64,000 bases of DNA from CAWJMD01 sp963700925 (GCA_963700925.1 OY969553.1:248001-312000), one strand, 5' to 3'. Shown: positions 8,908 through 17,782, counted from the stretch's first letter. The notes: a model not told the origin generated them from the sequence alone. Translations and numbers: made by a program.

Positions 8908-10937
8908 ACCTGGGCTCGGGTCGCGACCGCCTCGACGATCCGCGACACGGCCTCGTCCACCGGCACACCATTGTCCTGCCGGCCGTCGCGATACCGGAAT
9001 GAGACAGCGCCAGCAGCGACGTCGTCGGCCCCGGCGATCAGCTGGAAGGGAACCTTCTGCTTGGTGTGATTGCGAATCTTCTTCTGCATGCGATCGTCCG
9101 AGCCATCGACCTCGGCTCGAATTCCCTTCTCTCGCAACAGCTTCACCACAGCGTGCAAGTGGTCGGCGAAGTCGTTGGCGACAGGGATGCCGACCACCTG
9201 CACCGGCGCGAGCCAGGGCGGGAAGGCCCCTGCGTAGTGCTCAGTGAGTACACCGAAGAACCGCTCGATGGACCCGAACAGCGCACGGTGGATCATGATC
9301 GGCCGCTGCCGCGAGCCGTCGGCCGCGGTGTACTCGAGCTTGAACAGGTCCGGCAGGTTGAAGTCGAGCTGCACGGTCGACATCTGCCACGTGCGGCCGA
9401 TGGCGTCACGTGCCTGTACCGAGATCTTCGGCCCGTAGAAGGCCGCACCCCCTGGGTCCGGACGCAGCTCGAGTCCTGACTCCTGGCCGACCTCGGCAAG
9501 AATCTGCGTGGCTTCGTCCCAGATCGCGTCCGAGCCGACGGCCTTGTCGGGGTTCTTGGTCGAGAGCTCGAGGTAGAAGTCGACGAGCCCGTAGTCGGCC
9601 AGCAGGTTGAGCACGAACCGCAGGGTCTCGGCCAGTTCGTCCTTGAGCTGCTCACGGGTGCAGTAGATGTGGGCGTCGTCCATCGTCAGACCGCGCACCC
9701 GGGTCAGACCGTGCACGACACCTGACTTCTCGTACCGGTAGACGGTCCCGAACTCGAACAGGCGCAGAGGCAGCTCGCGGTACGACCGCCCCCGGGCCTG
9801 GAAGATCAGGTTGTGGAACGGACAGTTCATCGGTTTCAGGTAGTAGTCCTGGCCGGGCCTGACCACTTCCCCGTCAGCACCGGTGACGGCATCCATGTGC
9901 ATCGGCGGGAACATGCCGTCGGCGTACCAGTCCAGGTGGCCGGAGGTCTCGAACAAGGTGGCCTTGGTGATGTGCGGCGAGTAGACGAACTCGTAGCCGG
10001 CCTCCTCGTGGCGACGCCGCGAGTAGTCCTCCATCTCGCGGCGGATGATGCCCCCGCGGGGGTGGAAAACCGCCAGCCCCGAACCGATCTCGTCGGGGAA
10101 CGAGAACAGGTCGAGCTCGGCACCGAGTCGCCGGTGGTCGCGACGCTCGGCCTCGGCCAGCCGCTCCTTGTAGGCGACGAGCTCGTCCTTGGTCGGCCAG
10201 GCGGTGCCGTAGACGCGCTGCAACTGCGGGTTCTTCTCGTTGCCACGCCAGTAGGCGGCTGCCGTCCGGGTCAGGGCGAAGCCGTTGCCGATGAGTCGGG
10301 TGGTCGGCAGGTGAGGCCCGCGGCACAGGTCCTTCCACGCGACGGCTCCGTCGCGACGGAGGTTGTCGTAGATGGTGAGCTCGCCCGCGCCCACCTCGGC
10401 CCCGGCACCCTCGGCCACGTCAGCCGCGTCGCCAGCGCCCTTCAGCCCGATCAGCTCGCACTTGTACGGCTCGGCCGCCAGCTCGGTGCGCGCTTCGTCG
10501 TCGGAGACCACGCGCCGCGAGAACGACTGCCCCTCCTTGATGATGCGCTGCATCACCTTCTCGAGCCGCTTGGTGTCCTCCGGGGTGAACGGCTCCGCGA
10601 CGTCGAAGTCGTAGTAGAAGCCGTCGGTCACGGGCGGGCCGATGCCGAGCCGGGCGTCGGGGAAGACCTCCTGCACGGCCTGCGCCAACACGTGCGCCGT
10701 CGAGTGCCGCAGCACCGCCAACCCGTCGTCCGAGCCGATCATGATGGGCTCCACCACGTCACCCTCGACGAGACCGTGGGCGAGGTCGCGCAGCTCTCCG
10801 TTCACCCGTGCGACCACGACTGCCTGCGGCCCGTGCTGAGCGCCGGCCTCGGCGTCGAAGATCGCCGCCCCAGCCGTCGTACCCGGCTCGACCGATCGCT
10901 CGCTCCCGGCGATGGATACGGTCATCTGGGCAGGCAC
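8904..10937 (-). CDS. thrS: Threonyl-tRNA synthetase
   Basis: A full-length 677-aa class II synthetase that charges tRNA-Thr. It has an N-terminal TGS domain (about 1-65), the editing domain with HSTAHV near residue 80, and a catalytic core with the zinc-binding MNCPFHN segment, motif 2 (TRVRGLTMDDAHI) and motif 3 (HRALFGSIERF), followed by an anticodon-binding domain. The GTG start was preferred over an ATG four codons later because GAGGAG lies about six bases before the GTG. It heads the thrS-methyltransferase-HIT run. Confidence 0.97.
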   Translation of the reverse strand: MPAQMTVSIAGSERSVEPGTTAGAAIFDAEAGAQHGPQAVVVARVNGELRDLAHGLVEGDVVEPIMIGSDDGLAVLRHSTAHVLAQAVQEVFPDARLGIGPPVTDGFYYDFDVAEPFTPEDTKRLEKVMQRIIKEGQSFSRRVVSDDEARTELAAEPYKCELIGLKGAGDAADVAEGAGAEVGAGELTIYDNLRRDGAVAWKDLCRGPHLPTTRLIGNGFALTRTAAAYWRGNEKNPQLQRVYGTAWPTKDELVAYKERLAEAERRDHRRLGAELDLFSFPDEIGSGLAVFHPRGGIIRREMEDYSRRRHEEAGYEFVYSPHITKATLFETSGHLDWYADGMFPPMHMDAVTGADGEVVRPGQDYYLKPMNCPFHNLIFQARGRSYRELPLRLFEFGTVYRYEKSGVVHGLTRVRGLTMDDAHIYCTREQLKDELAETLRFVLNLLADYGLVDFYLELSTKNPDKAVGSDAIWDEATQILAEVGQESGLELRPDPGGAAFYGPKISVQARDAIGRTWQMSTVQLDFNLPDLFKLEYTAADGSRQRPIMIHRALFGSIERFFGVLTEHYAGAFPPWLAPVQVVGIPVANDFADHLHAVVKLLREKGIRAEVDGSDDRMQKKIRNHTKQKVPFQLIAGADDVAAGAVSFRYRDGRQDNGVPVDEAVSRIVEAVATRAQV

Positions 10938-10965
10938 AGGATTCTCCTCGAGTGTGTGGTCACCG

Positions 10966-10999
10966 GCGGCGGCTTGCCGCCTCGCCGATGCTATCGGCG
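10966..10999 (-). terminator. Two adjacent inverted repeats upstream of thrS
   Basis: CGCCGAT at 10983-10989 pairs perfectly with ATCGGCG at 10993-10999 across a 3-nt loop, and GGCGGC/GCCGCC at about 10967-10980 forms a second short hairpin. They lie in the 77 bp between the MOSC stop and the thrS start, both on the minus strand. They could end MOSC transcription or structure the thrS leader. There is no T-run, and no T-box features (specifier loop, NCCA bulge) were seen. Confidence 0.4.
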
Positions 11000-11014
11000 C
11001 AGGCCCGGTGGGGG

Positions 11015-11689
11015 TCAGGCGGTTTCCGCGCTGCGGGCGAGCCGCTCGCCGGGCGGCGGCTGCTCGTCCAGAATCACGACCGGGTCACCGGCCCGCACCA
11101 GTCCCGGCCGAACCACGCCGGCGTAGACGCCGAGGCACCGCTTCGGGGTGCCCGTCACCTCCAGCACGACCTCTCCGACCCCGATGCGCAGGCCGACCCA
11201 GTCACGCTCTGCCCCAGGCCGTTCGAGGTCGACCACCAGGTTGGCGCGCGGGTCGGGGTCGCACCCCTCGGGGGCGTCCACGGCGGACTGCGCACCGGTG
11301 CTGACCAGGTGCACCGGCTCGACACCTGCACGTCGCCCGGCCGCTGAGGCGATTCGCACGGTGGTCACGGCCAGTCCCGACTGCGTAGCGCCCGCGACAC
11401 CGCTCAGGGCCGCTTCGGCGTTCCCCCGCGTGACCAGGTCACCGTCGCCGACGTCGATGGTGAGCTCGCCATCGACCACGCTGACCGACACGTCTCTCAG
11501 CCATGGGGCGTCACGGCTCGACAGTGACTCGTCATCCTCGTCGAGCACGACCCACCTGCGGTCGTCGAGAAGTCCCGCCGGCCCGATCAGCACCTCGTCG
11601 AGCGGCTCGGCCGCCGCCGCCCGAAGGGGGTAGCGGGCCAGGCGTGCGACCCGTCCGACCACCTCACCCAGCCCCTGCTGCCCGTTCAT
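11015..11689 (-). CDS. MOSC domain-containing protein
   Basis: A 224-aa protein with an N-terminal MOSC_N-like beta-barrel (starting VGRVARLARYPL) and a C-terminal MOSC domain whose conserved cysteine lies in TPKRCLGVY. MOSC proteins are sulfur/nitrogen carriers related to the molybdenum-cofactor sulfurase C-terminus and to YcbX/YiiM, which reduce N-hydroxylated compounds. Which role applies here is unknown. The ATG start has only a weak GGA upstream. Xanthine dehydrogenase, a sulfurated molybdenum enzyme, is encoded 45 kb away in the same window, but no direct link is visible. Confidence 0.8.
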   Translation of the reverse strand: MNGQQGLGEVVGRVARLARYPLRAAAAEPLDEVLIGPAGLLDDRRWVVLDEDDESLSSRDAPWLRDVSVSVVDGELTIDVGDGDLVTRGNAEAALSGVAGATQSGLAVTTVRIASAAGRRAGVEPVHLVSTGAQSAVDAPEGCDPDPRANLVVDLERPGAERDWVGLRIGVGEVVLEVTGTPKRCLGVYAGVVRPGLVRAGDPVVILDEQPPPGERLARSAETA

Positions 11690-11760
11690 GTCCTGCAGCC
11701 TACGTCGGACCGTCGGCGGTGCGCCCTCCCTGACGCCGGCCGCAGCCTTGGAGACGCCAA

Positions 11761-11783
11761 AGCCCCGTCCCATGGACGGGGCT
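11761..11783 (-). terminator. Probable intrinsic terminator downstream of tRNA-Val(CAC)
   Basis: A perfect 10-bp inverted repeat, AGCCCCGTCC / GGACGGGGCT with a 3-nt loop, is followed on the minus strand by TTTGGC. It lies about 50 bp past the 3' end of the minus-strand tRNA-Val and before the MOSC gene start, which suits a tRNA terminator. The T-run is short, as is common in high-GC actinobacteria. Confidence 0.7.
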
Positions 11784-11832
11784 GGTGCTGGGGCCGTGGA
11801 ACAGGCCGCCGCGAGCCGAGACGTGTTGCTGG

Positions 11833-11904
11833 TGGGCGATACTGGGTTCGAACCAGTGACCTCCTCGGTGTGAACGAGGCGCTCTACCACTGAGCCAATC
11901 GCCC
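11833..11904 (-). tRNA. tRNA-Val (anticodon CAC)
   Basis: A 72-nt cloverleaf. The acceptor GGGCGAT pairs with ATCGCCC, the D-arm contains GGCTCAGTGGTAGAGC, the anticodon stem CCTCG/CGAGG encloses loop TTCACAC (anticodon CAC, codon GUG), and the T-arm has GGTTCGAACC. The discriminator is A and CCA is encoded directly after it (11830-11832). A TATGGT hexamer on the minus strand (complement of 11918-11923) is a plausible -10 element about 14 bases before the 5' end. Confidence 0.97.
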
Positions 11905-11964
11905 TTGGCGCGGCATCACCATACCCGATGCCAGAACGCGCACTCGACCGGCTTGGCGCCCGCG

Positions 11965-12516
11965 TCAGCCCTTCGGCTCGACGCCGGGCAGCTGGTTCAG
12001 GAAGTCGGTGGCGATGCCGGGGAACCAGGTCGGCACGTCGAGGACGACGAGGGTGCCCCAGGCTGCGAGTCCAACCAGCAGAAGGGTTCCCAGCCCCGAG
12101 ACCCAGCGGATCCAGACCGGTTGGCGGTCGCTCCAGTGCTTGAGGTCGCGGAACTTGTCCTTGGCCCAGTGCAGCAGGCGGTGCGCCCACTCGAACTCGC
12201 TGGCGAGCACAGCGAGTCCGATCAGGAAGAGCGGGATGCCGCCGGGTCCGGGGAGCCAGCCGGTCAGGACAGCGATCACCATCAGTGCGACCCCGACCAG
12301 GCCGACGGCGAAGCGGTACAGCATCCGGGTCGTGGGATCGGCCTTGACCTTGCGACGCCAGGCCCAGCGGTCCTCGTGTGCATGCTGGGGCGTGCCGTCG
12401 TGGCGGGCGTGGTCCCTCGCGGAGGACGGCACCTTGTCGGGGGGACTCGATGGCATGGGACCGGACGGCGCAGCCGGCGCGTCTCGCGACGTCGAGCGTG
12501 TGTCCGTGCGGTCCAT
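11965..12516 (-). CDS. TIGR02611-type PGPGW transmembrane protein
   Basis: A 183-aa membrane protein with a disordered, Pro/Ser-rich N-terminus (about 1-55), two close hydrophobic helices around residues 70-108 joined by the signature LPGPGGIPLFLIGL, a charged cytoplasmic segment (LHWAKDKFRDLKHW), and a further hydrophobic segment near 140-162. This matches the actinobacterial PGPGW family of unknown function. The gene stands alone on its strand between tRNA-Val and the SsgA-like gene. Confidence 0.75.
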   Translation of the reverse strand: MDRTDTRSTSRDAPAAPSGPMPSSPPDKVPSSARDHARHDGTPQHAHEDRWAWRRKVKADPTTRMLYRFAVGLVGVALMVIAVLTGWLPGPGGIPLFLIGLAVLASEFEWAHRLLHWAKDKFRDLKHWSDRQPVWIRWVSGLGTLLLVGLAAWGTLVVLDVPTWFPGIATDFLNQLPGVEPKG

Positions 12517-12800
12517 GTCCTCAGCCTAGGCGGAAGCTTGACGGACCGTGACCCGAACAGTGGGCCGGCACCGTGCGGCTGTGGCCACGGTCAGGGCCAC
12601 GGTCACGCTGCGCAGTGTAGGTGCGCCATTGCTAGGGCAGACGGGTGATCCGTGTTCACACCGGCCCAACGAGTGCGGGACGCTCCGGGTCAAATCGCCC
12701 CGGGGGCCGAGCGCCAATCGGCGCAGCATGTTTCGCTAGACCCCACGGGGGTACCAACTTGTTGTGGGACCCCGCACATGGACCGCCCAGGAGGCATCTC
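12517..12800. other. Intergenic region between PGPGW gene and SsgA-like gene
   Basis: This 284-bp divergent gap holds no credible ORF. It must contain the promoters of both flanking genes. A G/C-rich stretch with CCCAC...GTGGG arms at about 12742-12770 lies just before the SsgA-like gene; its stem is only 5 bp and no clear -35/-10 pair could be assigned. Confidence 0.5.
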
Positions 12801-13223
12801 GTGACACCCAGCCAACGCACCGTGGTTGCCGTGCCGATCGAGCTGCGGCTCAGGGTGCCGCAGCAGCAGGTGCTGCCGCTGCCGGTCCAGCTGCGGTACG
12901 GCTCCGACGACCCCTACGCGGTCAGCGTCGCGTTCCAGGGCCCCGACGAGGTGGTCACCTGGGTCTTCGCGCGCGACCTGCTGGCCGAGGGCCTGCTGGC
13001 GCCCGGTGGTGAGGGCGACGTCACCGTGCGTCCGGAGCCAGGGCCGAACGGTGAAGTGCTCATCATCGGCCTGGCCTCCCCCGACGGGCAGGCCGAGCTC
13101 GAGGCTGACGCCGACGACGTCCGCGACTTCCTCGCGCGGACCGAGCAGGTGCTGCCGCGCGGCCAGGAGCACACGGTCATCGACCTCGACGCCGAGCTCG
13201 CGCAGCTGCTGGCCGAGTCCTGA
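12801..13223 (+). CDS. SsgA-like (SALP) sporulation/cell-division regulator
   Basis: A 140-aa protein of SsgA/SsgB size and pattern: an N-terminal strand (VVAVPIELRLRVP), the LPVQLRYGSDDPYAVSVAF core, VTWVFARDLLAEGL, then VTVRP and a C-terminal helical part ending in an acidic tail. In Streptomyces, SsgB recruits FtsZ to septation sites; homologues in non-sporulating actinobacteria are taken to act in division or cell-wall remodelling. The GTG start is set by a strong AGGAGG seven bases upstream. Its stop is 3 bp from the stop of convergent pabC. Confidence 0.88.
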   Translation: MTPSQRTVVAVPIELRLRVPQQQVLPLPVQLRYGSDDPYAVSVAFQGPDEVVTWVFARDLLAEGLLAPGGEGDVTVRPEPGPNGEVLIIGLASPDGQAELEADADDVRDFLARTEQVLPRGQEHTVIDLDAELAQLLAES

Positions 13224-13226
13224 CCC

Positions 13227-14084
13227 CTACGGGTCGATGTCCTCCGCGCTTCTGCGCGTGAACAGCTCGGCCGCCTGAGCCGCCAGACCACCTGTGTCAA
13301 GAGCTCTTTCGTCGACGCGGGCCAGCATCTGCACGTCACGCGTCGACGAGGTCAGCACCACCTGCGAGCACTCCCCCAGCACATCCATCGTCAGCGACTG
13401 CTCGCGGCAGGGCAGGCCCTCCGCCGCGCACCACTCGAGCATCAGCTGACGCGTGATGCCGGCGAGGCAGCCTGAGTCCAGCGGCGGGGTGAGGAGCTCG
13501 TCGCCCACCACCACCGCCACGTTCGAGCCCGTCCCCTCACACAGCTCGCCGCGAGTGTTCGCCAGCAGTGCCTCGCTGCCACCACGCTCCTTGGCGTACT
13601 GCAGGGCGATCACGTTCTCGGCGTACGACGTCGTCTTCAGGCCCGCGGTTGCCGCCTGCTCGTTGCGCGTCCACGGCACGCTGACCGCGGCGGGCGCCGC
13701 GACCCATGGCGCGGAGGGTGACGCGGCCACCACGAGCGTGCCGCGGTCGCCCGAGCGCTCCGACCCCAGAGGGCCGGGCCCACCCGTCCAGGTGATCCGA
13801 AGCCGCCCGAAGTCCATCGGCAGGGCCGCGACGACTGCCTCGACGGCGCCGCGCACCTCTTCGTCGTCGGGTGCCGGCAGGCCGAGCCCGGCGGCCGACC
13901 GTGCCAGCCGACGGAGGTGCCGTGTCAGGGCGAACGGGCCGGCCGCGGTGACCTTGCACGTCTCGAAGACCCCGTCGCCGACCGTGATCCCGTGGTCGAG
14001 AGCCGACACGGTCGCCGTCGACGGGTCACCCACCCGTCCGTCAACCCAGACCGCAAGTGGCGTGGACGTCGTAGTGCCGTTCAT
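13227..14084 (-). CDS. pabC: Aminodeoxychorismate lyase / class IV aminotransferase
   Basis: A 285-aa fold-type IV PLP enzyme. The PLP lysine is K150 in GLKTTSYAENV, and the phosphate-binding GTGSNVAVVVGDEL segment follows. It cleaves 4-amino-4-deoxychorismate to p-aminobenzoate and pyruvate in folate synthesis. The assignment over branched-chain or D-amino-acid aminotransferase rests on coupling with the chorismate-binding enzyme upstream: its ATG overlaps the pabB stop (ATGA). Confidence 0.82.
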   Translation of the reverse strand: MNGTTTSTPLAVWVDGRVGDPSTATVSALDHGITVGDGVFETCKVTAAGPFALTRHLRRLARSAAGLGLPAPDDEEVRGAVEAVVAALPMDFGRLRITWTGGPGPLGSERSGDRGTLVVAASPSAPWVAAPAAVSVPWTRNEQAATAGLKTTSYAENVIALQYAKERGGSEALLANTRGELCEGTGSNVAVVVGDELLTPPLDSGCLAGITRQLMLEWCAAEGLPCREQSLTMDVLGECSQVVLTSSTRDVQMLARVDERALDTGGLAAQAAELFTRRSAEDIDP

Positions 14085-15190
14085 CCGTCCACCTTGCCAT
14101 GACTACCTGCGGACGCCAGCGCCAGCAGGCGGGCCGCCTTGAGCTCGGTCTCCGCCCACTCCGCGTCCGGGTCACTGCCCCACGTGATGCCGGCCCCGGT
14201 ACCGAACCTCAGCACTCCACCATCCGTCCCGTCGGCCCTTTCCGGCGTCCACCAGAAGGAACGGATCCCGACGGCAAGCTCGCCGTGGTTCCCCTCCACC
14301 CACCCCAGACCGCCGCAGTAGGGTCCGCGCGGCACCGGCTCCAGCGCCGAGATCGCCTGCAGCGCAGTGCTCTTCGGCGCGCCGGAGACAGACCCCGCGG
14401 GCGCTGTGGCTCCCAGCAGCCCTTCCCAGCCGACGCCGGTACGCAGGGTGCCGCGCACCGTCGACACGAGGTGCACGAGGCCCGGGTGGGCCTCCTCGCG
14501 CAGCAGGCCGTCGACCTCGACCGTGCCGGGCAGGCAGACCCGGCTCAGGTCGTTGCGCACGAGGTCGGTGATCATCACGTTCTCGGCGCGGTCCTTGTCG
14601 AGCAGCTCGCGAGCGGTGGGGGCCGTGCCCTTGATCGGGCCGGACGCGACCCTGTCACCGTCCCGGCGCAGGAAGAGCTCGGGGGACGCCGACACCACCC
14701 AGCCGGCGTCCGGTCCGTGGTCGACGACTCCCGCGTAGGGAGCGGGGTTGCCGGCGGCCAGGCGCGCGGCCAGCGCCCACGGGTCCGGTCGCTCGGCCGT
14801 CGGCGCGCTGAGGACTCGGCACAGGTTCACCTGGTAGACCTCGCCCTGGCGAACGAGCTCGCGGATCCGTCGGACGCCGTCGCAGTAGCGTTCTCGGTCG
14901 ATCGAGGTCGACCACTCGGCGGCCCGCGGGCCCCGCCATCGGTCACGGGGCTGAGGCAGGGGCGTGCGCCGCCGGGTGGCGAAGCGGTCCGCCCGTCCGC
15001 CGCCCTCGAAGGGCTGGACCACCGCCCACCAGCCCTCGCGGTCCAGGGCACCGGGATCGACTGCGAGGTCGACGGTCTCGACGGTGTCCGTGGCCAGCAC
15101 GCCGCCCCACCAGGCGCTGGCTCCGTGACTGGCCCCGTGACTGGCCCCTGGGGTCGAAGGCGCCGGCTCGGGCGTGGCGGCGGCAGGCAC
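14081..15190 (-). CDS. pabB: Chorismate-binding enzyme, aminodeoxychorismate synthase component I
   Basis: A 369-aa chorismate-utilising enzyme with family motifs GEVYQVNLCR, SASPELFLR, GPIKGTAPT, DRAENVMITDLVRNDL and the PAGSVSGAPK glycine-rich segment. It would form 4-amino-4-deoxychorismate from chorismate and ammonia, partnering a glutaminase subunit encoded elsewhere. It is shorter than standalone PabB and has a low-complexity N-terminus with GASHGASHGAS, encoded by 12-bp repeats (15119-15142), so the GTG start may be upstream of the true one. The adjacent coupled pabC supports PabB over TrpE. Confidence 0.82.
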   Translation of the reverse strand: MPAAATPEPAPSTPGASHGASHGASAWWGGVLATDTVETVDLAVDPGALDREGWWAVVQPFEGGGRADRFATRRRTPLPQPRDRWRGPRAAEWSTSIDRERYCDGVRRIRELVRQGEVYQVNLCRVLSAPTAERPDPWALAARLAAGNPAPYAGVVDHGPDAGWVVSASPELFLRRDGDRVASGPIKGTAPTARELLDKDRAENVMITDLVRNDLSRVCLPGTVEVDGLLREEAHPGLVHLVSTVRGTLRTGVGWEGLLGATAPAGSVSGAPKSTALQAISALEPVPRGPYCGGLGWVEGNHGELAVGIRSFWWTPERADGTDGGVLRFGTGAGITWGSDPDAEWAETELKAARLLALASAGSHGKVDG

Positions 15191-15254
15191 GGCGTGACGT
15201 TACCTGGCTGACGTGACCACCCCCATCGCGACGGCCCTGCGCGGGCAGCCGGCG

Positions 15255-16448
15255 TCACCCGTCCGGAAGCGCCACGGTTGTCAGCCGTTCGACGAGTCCA
15301 CCACTCGCGAAGCCGTCGCCGACCGCGAGAACAGCGATGCTCAGCCCTCGCTCCGGCACGACGGACAGCGCACCGCTGTAGCCGTCCAGGTCGCTCACGT
15401 GACCGACGGCCTGGTGCCCGAACGACGTCGAGACGACCATCGTGCCGAGCCCGTAGCCGACTCTGGGCAGAAAGAGAACGTCAGGCTCTGCCGGGTCCGT
15501 CATCCGCGCGACCGACGAGTCCTCGAGCACGTGACCCCCGTAGAGCAGGTACCCCCACCGAGCGAGGGTCGGCGCGTCCCCTGCCATGCCGCCCGCGCCT
15601 CCCGAGAGGCTGGCCAACGAGCGGTAAGGCAGGTACCCGTCCGGAGGCGGCAGCTCGTGGTCGGACGCCGGCCGCGCGATCGGCGCGACCGGTTGCTGCT
15701 CGTCCTGAACGACCAGCCGCTCCAGCCCGGCCGGCTCCAGCAGGTCCGACGTGATCGCCTGGGCGAGCGAACCACCGGTGACCTCTTCGACGATGACCGA
15801 GAGCACCACGTAGCCGACGTCGGACAGCACGGGCTGTTGGGCGGGTGCGGCGGCCGGTCCGGCCAGCAGGTCGATGACGTCCCGTGCCTCCCAGTGCTGG
15901 GTAGTGTCGGCCGATGCACTAGCTGCCAGAACGGGTTCGTCACGGAACCCGGCTCGCATGCCGAGAGCCTGCTCCACGATGGCGGCGTCGCCGACAGCTG
16001 GGTGGTCCACGTACCGCGACAGCGGGGCCTCGAGGTCCAGCGTGCCCTCGGACGCGAGATGCAGGACCTCGGCGGCCACGAGGGTCTTCGTGATGCCGCC
16101 GATGGCCATCATCGAGTCGGGCTGCACCGCTTGACCGACGCCGTCCACCCCGGCCGATCCCGTCCACGTCCACTCATCGGTGACGACGGCGACGGCAATC
16201 CCCGGTGCCCCGCGACTCAGGCCGGGCACGCGTTGACCGGTGGCGACGACCTCGTCGAGCAGCTGCTGCAGGGCGATGGCGATCTGCGACGGTGCCGCAT
16301 CCGTTCCGGGCTCGGGCATCAGCGGGGCCGGACTGGTCTGCACCGGTCGCCCGTCGCGCTGGTCATCGGGCTCCGTCGGGTCGCCGGTGCAGGAGGTCAG
16401 CAGCCCGACGACCACGAAGACCGCCGTCAGCGCACGGTTTCGGCTCAT
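15255..16448 (-). CDS. Beta-lactamase-fold (serine hydrolase-like) lipoprotein lacking the catalytic motifs
   Basis: A 397-aa protein. The N-terminal signal MSRNRALTAVFVVVGLLTSC has a lipobox with C20, so it is probably an exported lipoprotein. The body has the PF00144 class C beta-lactamase/DD-peptidase layout. However, the SxxK motif reads G118-I-T-K121 (nucleophile serine replaced by glycine), the YxN position reads L208-S-D210, and the HxG position reads H350-V-S352. All three motifs are altered while the reading frame is intact, pointing to a non-catalytic binding role. The ATG follows GAGGAG; an upstream in-frame extension would bury the signal peptide. It is divergent from the CapA-like gene. 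Confidence 0.78.
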   Translation of the reverse strand: MSRNRALTAVFVVVGLLTSCTGDPTEPDDQRDGRPVQTSPAPLMPEPGTDAAPSQIAIALQQLLDEVVATGQRVPGLSRGAPGIAVAVVTDEWTWTGSAGVDGVGQAVQPDSMMAIGGITKTLVAAEVLHLASEGTLDLEAPLSRYVDHPAVGDAAIVEQALGMRAGFRDEPVLAASASADTTQHWEARDVIDLLAGPAAAPAQQPVLSDVGYVVLSVIVEEVTGGSLAQAITSDLLEPAGLERLVVQDEQQPVAPIARPASDHELPPPDGYLPYRSLASLSGGAGGMAGDAPTLARWGYLLYGGHVLEDSSVARMTDPAEPDVLFLPRVGYGLGTMVVSTSFGHQAVGHVSDLDGYSGALSVVPERGLSIAVLAVGDGFASGGLVERLTTVALPDG

Positions 16449-16579
16449 CGGCTCCTCGCGTGAGACGACAGCCGGGCCGGCAGGCGTCCCTGCGCGATCT
16501 TCCTCCGCGGCTCGCGCTGAGGCAACGAAGCACGACGGGGGCGCGTCGGAGCAGGTCAGGGGGCAGGTACCGTCCCCGT

Positions 16580-17737
16580 GTGCCACGTCCCCGCCTCGTT
16601 GCGAGCCTCATCGTGTGCGGGCTGCTGACGGCTGTGGCCGCCTGCTCGGACCCGTCCGTCCGAGAACCGGGTTCGAGCACTCCGAGCCCGTCGAGTGGCG
16701 CGAAGTCACCGACACCCAGCCCAATCCCCGACCCACCCGAGCCCGTGACCCTGGCCTTCGCCGGTGACGTCCACTTCTCCGGGCGGCTCGAGCCACTGCT
16801 GGCGGACGGGGACCCCGCAGAGGCCCTGGCCGCACTCCGCCCGACCCTCTCGGCGGCCGACGTGACGGTCGTCAACCTGGAGGCCGCCATCACCGAGCGC
16901 GGGTCGCCGGAGCCGAAGCAGTTCCACTTCCGGGTGCCCACCACGGCCCTCGACGCGCTCGCCGGGGCCGGGGTCGACGTCGTGAGCATGGCCAACAACC
17001 ACGGGGTCGACTACGGCAAGGTCGGGCTCGACGACACGCTCGCCGCGGTCGCCGACGGTCCGGTCGGGATCGTCGGCATCGGGGCCGACGCAGCCCAGGC
17101 GTACGCGCCCGCCATCGTCGACGCCCGCGGCACCACGGTCGCCGTGCTCGCCGCGACCCAGGTGCCCGACCACACCGCCGCCGCGTGGAAGGCCGACGAC
17201 GACGAGCCGGGCGTGGCGGTCTCCCGCGACCCCGACCGGCTCGTGGAAGCCGTCGAGGCAGCGGCGACCCAGGCCGACGTCGTCGTGGTGTACCTGCACT
17301 GGGGCACGGACTACACCGGCTGTCCCGACGCCCTGCAGCGATCGGTGACTCCCCGACTCGTCGACGCCGGCGCGGATGTGGTGGTGGGCGCGCACGCGCA
17401 CCAGTTGCAGGGCATGGGCTGGTACTCGACGGACGCCGGCAACAGCGCCTACGTCGCCTACGGGCTGGGCAACTTCGTCTGGTGGCGGTCCAACGACGAG
17501 GTCTCGGTCACGACGGGCGTGCTGACCCTGACCCTCCCCGCACCGGCGGCGGACGGCCAGCCTCCTGCCAATGACGCAGCCGACTCGGGGACGGTGACGG
17601 CCGCGACGTGGACGCCGATGCGGATCGCGGACGACGGCGTCCCGGTGCTGCGCACGGGTGCGGACTCGGTGGCCGACACCGCCTCGTGGAACGAGATCCG
17701 GGACTGTGCCGGCCTCTCCGCGACGCCGCCGGGATGA
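16580..17737 (+). CDS. CapA family metallophosphatase-fold lipoprotein
   Basis: A 385-aa secreted lipoprotein. It has a signal peptide with a lipobox ending in C22 (AVAAC), a Pro/Ser/Thr linker to about residue 50, then the PF09587 CapA/PGA-synthesis domain with metal-site motifs FAGDVHF, VVNLEAAI, MANNHGVDYG, YLHWGTDYT and GAHAHQLQG. CapA-type proteins act in capsule or poly-gamma-glutamate export in Bacillus, but the family is broad and many members sit outside such operons, as here. The GTG start was chosen to begin the signal peptide; its ribosome site is weak. The tRNA cluster follows. Confidence 0.83.
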   Translation: MPRPRLVASLIVCGLLTAVAACSDPSVREPGSSTPSPSSGAKSPTPSPIPDPPEPVTLAFAGDVHFSGRLEPLLADGDPAEALAALRPTLSAADVTVVNLEAAITERGSPEPKQFHFRVPTTALDALAGAGVDVVSMANNHGVDYGKVGLDDTLAAVADGPVGIVGIGADAAQAYAPAIVDARGTTVAVLAATQVPDHTAAAWKADDDEPGVAVSRDPDRLVEAVEAAATQADVVVVYLHWGTDYTGCPDALQRSVTPRLVDAGADVVVGAHAHQLQGMGWYSTDAGNSAYVAYGLGNFVWWRSNDEVSVTTGVLTLTLPAPAADGQPPANDAADSGTVTAATWTPMRIADDGVPVLRTGADSVADTASWNEIRDCAGLSATPPG

Positions 17738-17782
17738 CTGGGGAACGCTCGCTCTCGGAGCCACGCCGCACACGGGTACCGG

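Noticed and set aside
10938..11014. T-box or other riboswitch in the thrS leader
   Set aside because: The region is only 77 bp, lacks a specifier loop and an NCCA-binding bulge, and the hairpins are simple inverted repeats.
16580..17737. Capsule or poly-gamma-glutamate synthesis locus
   Set aside because: Only a CapA-type protein is present; no CapB/CapC ligase or exporter genes are nearby.
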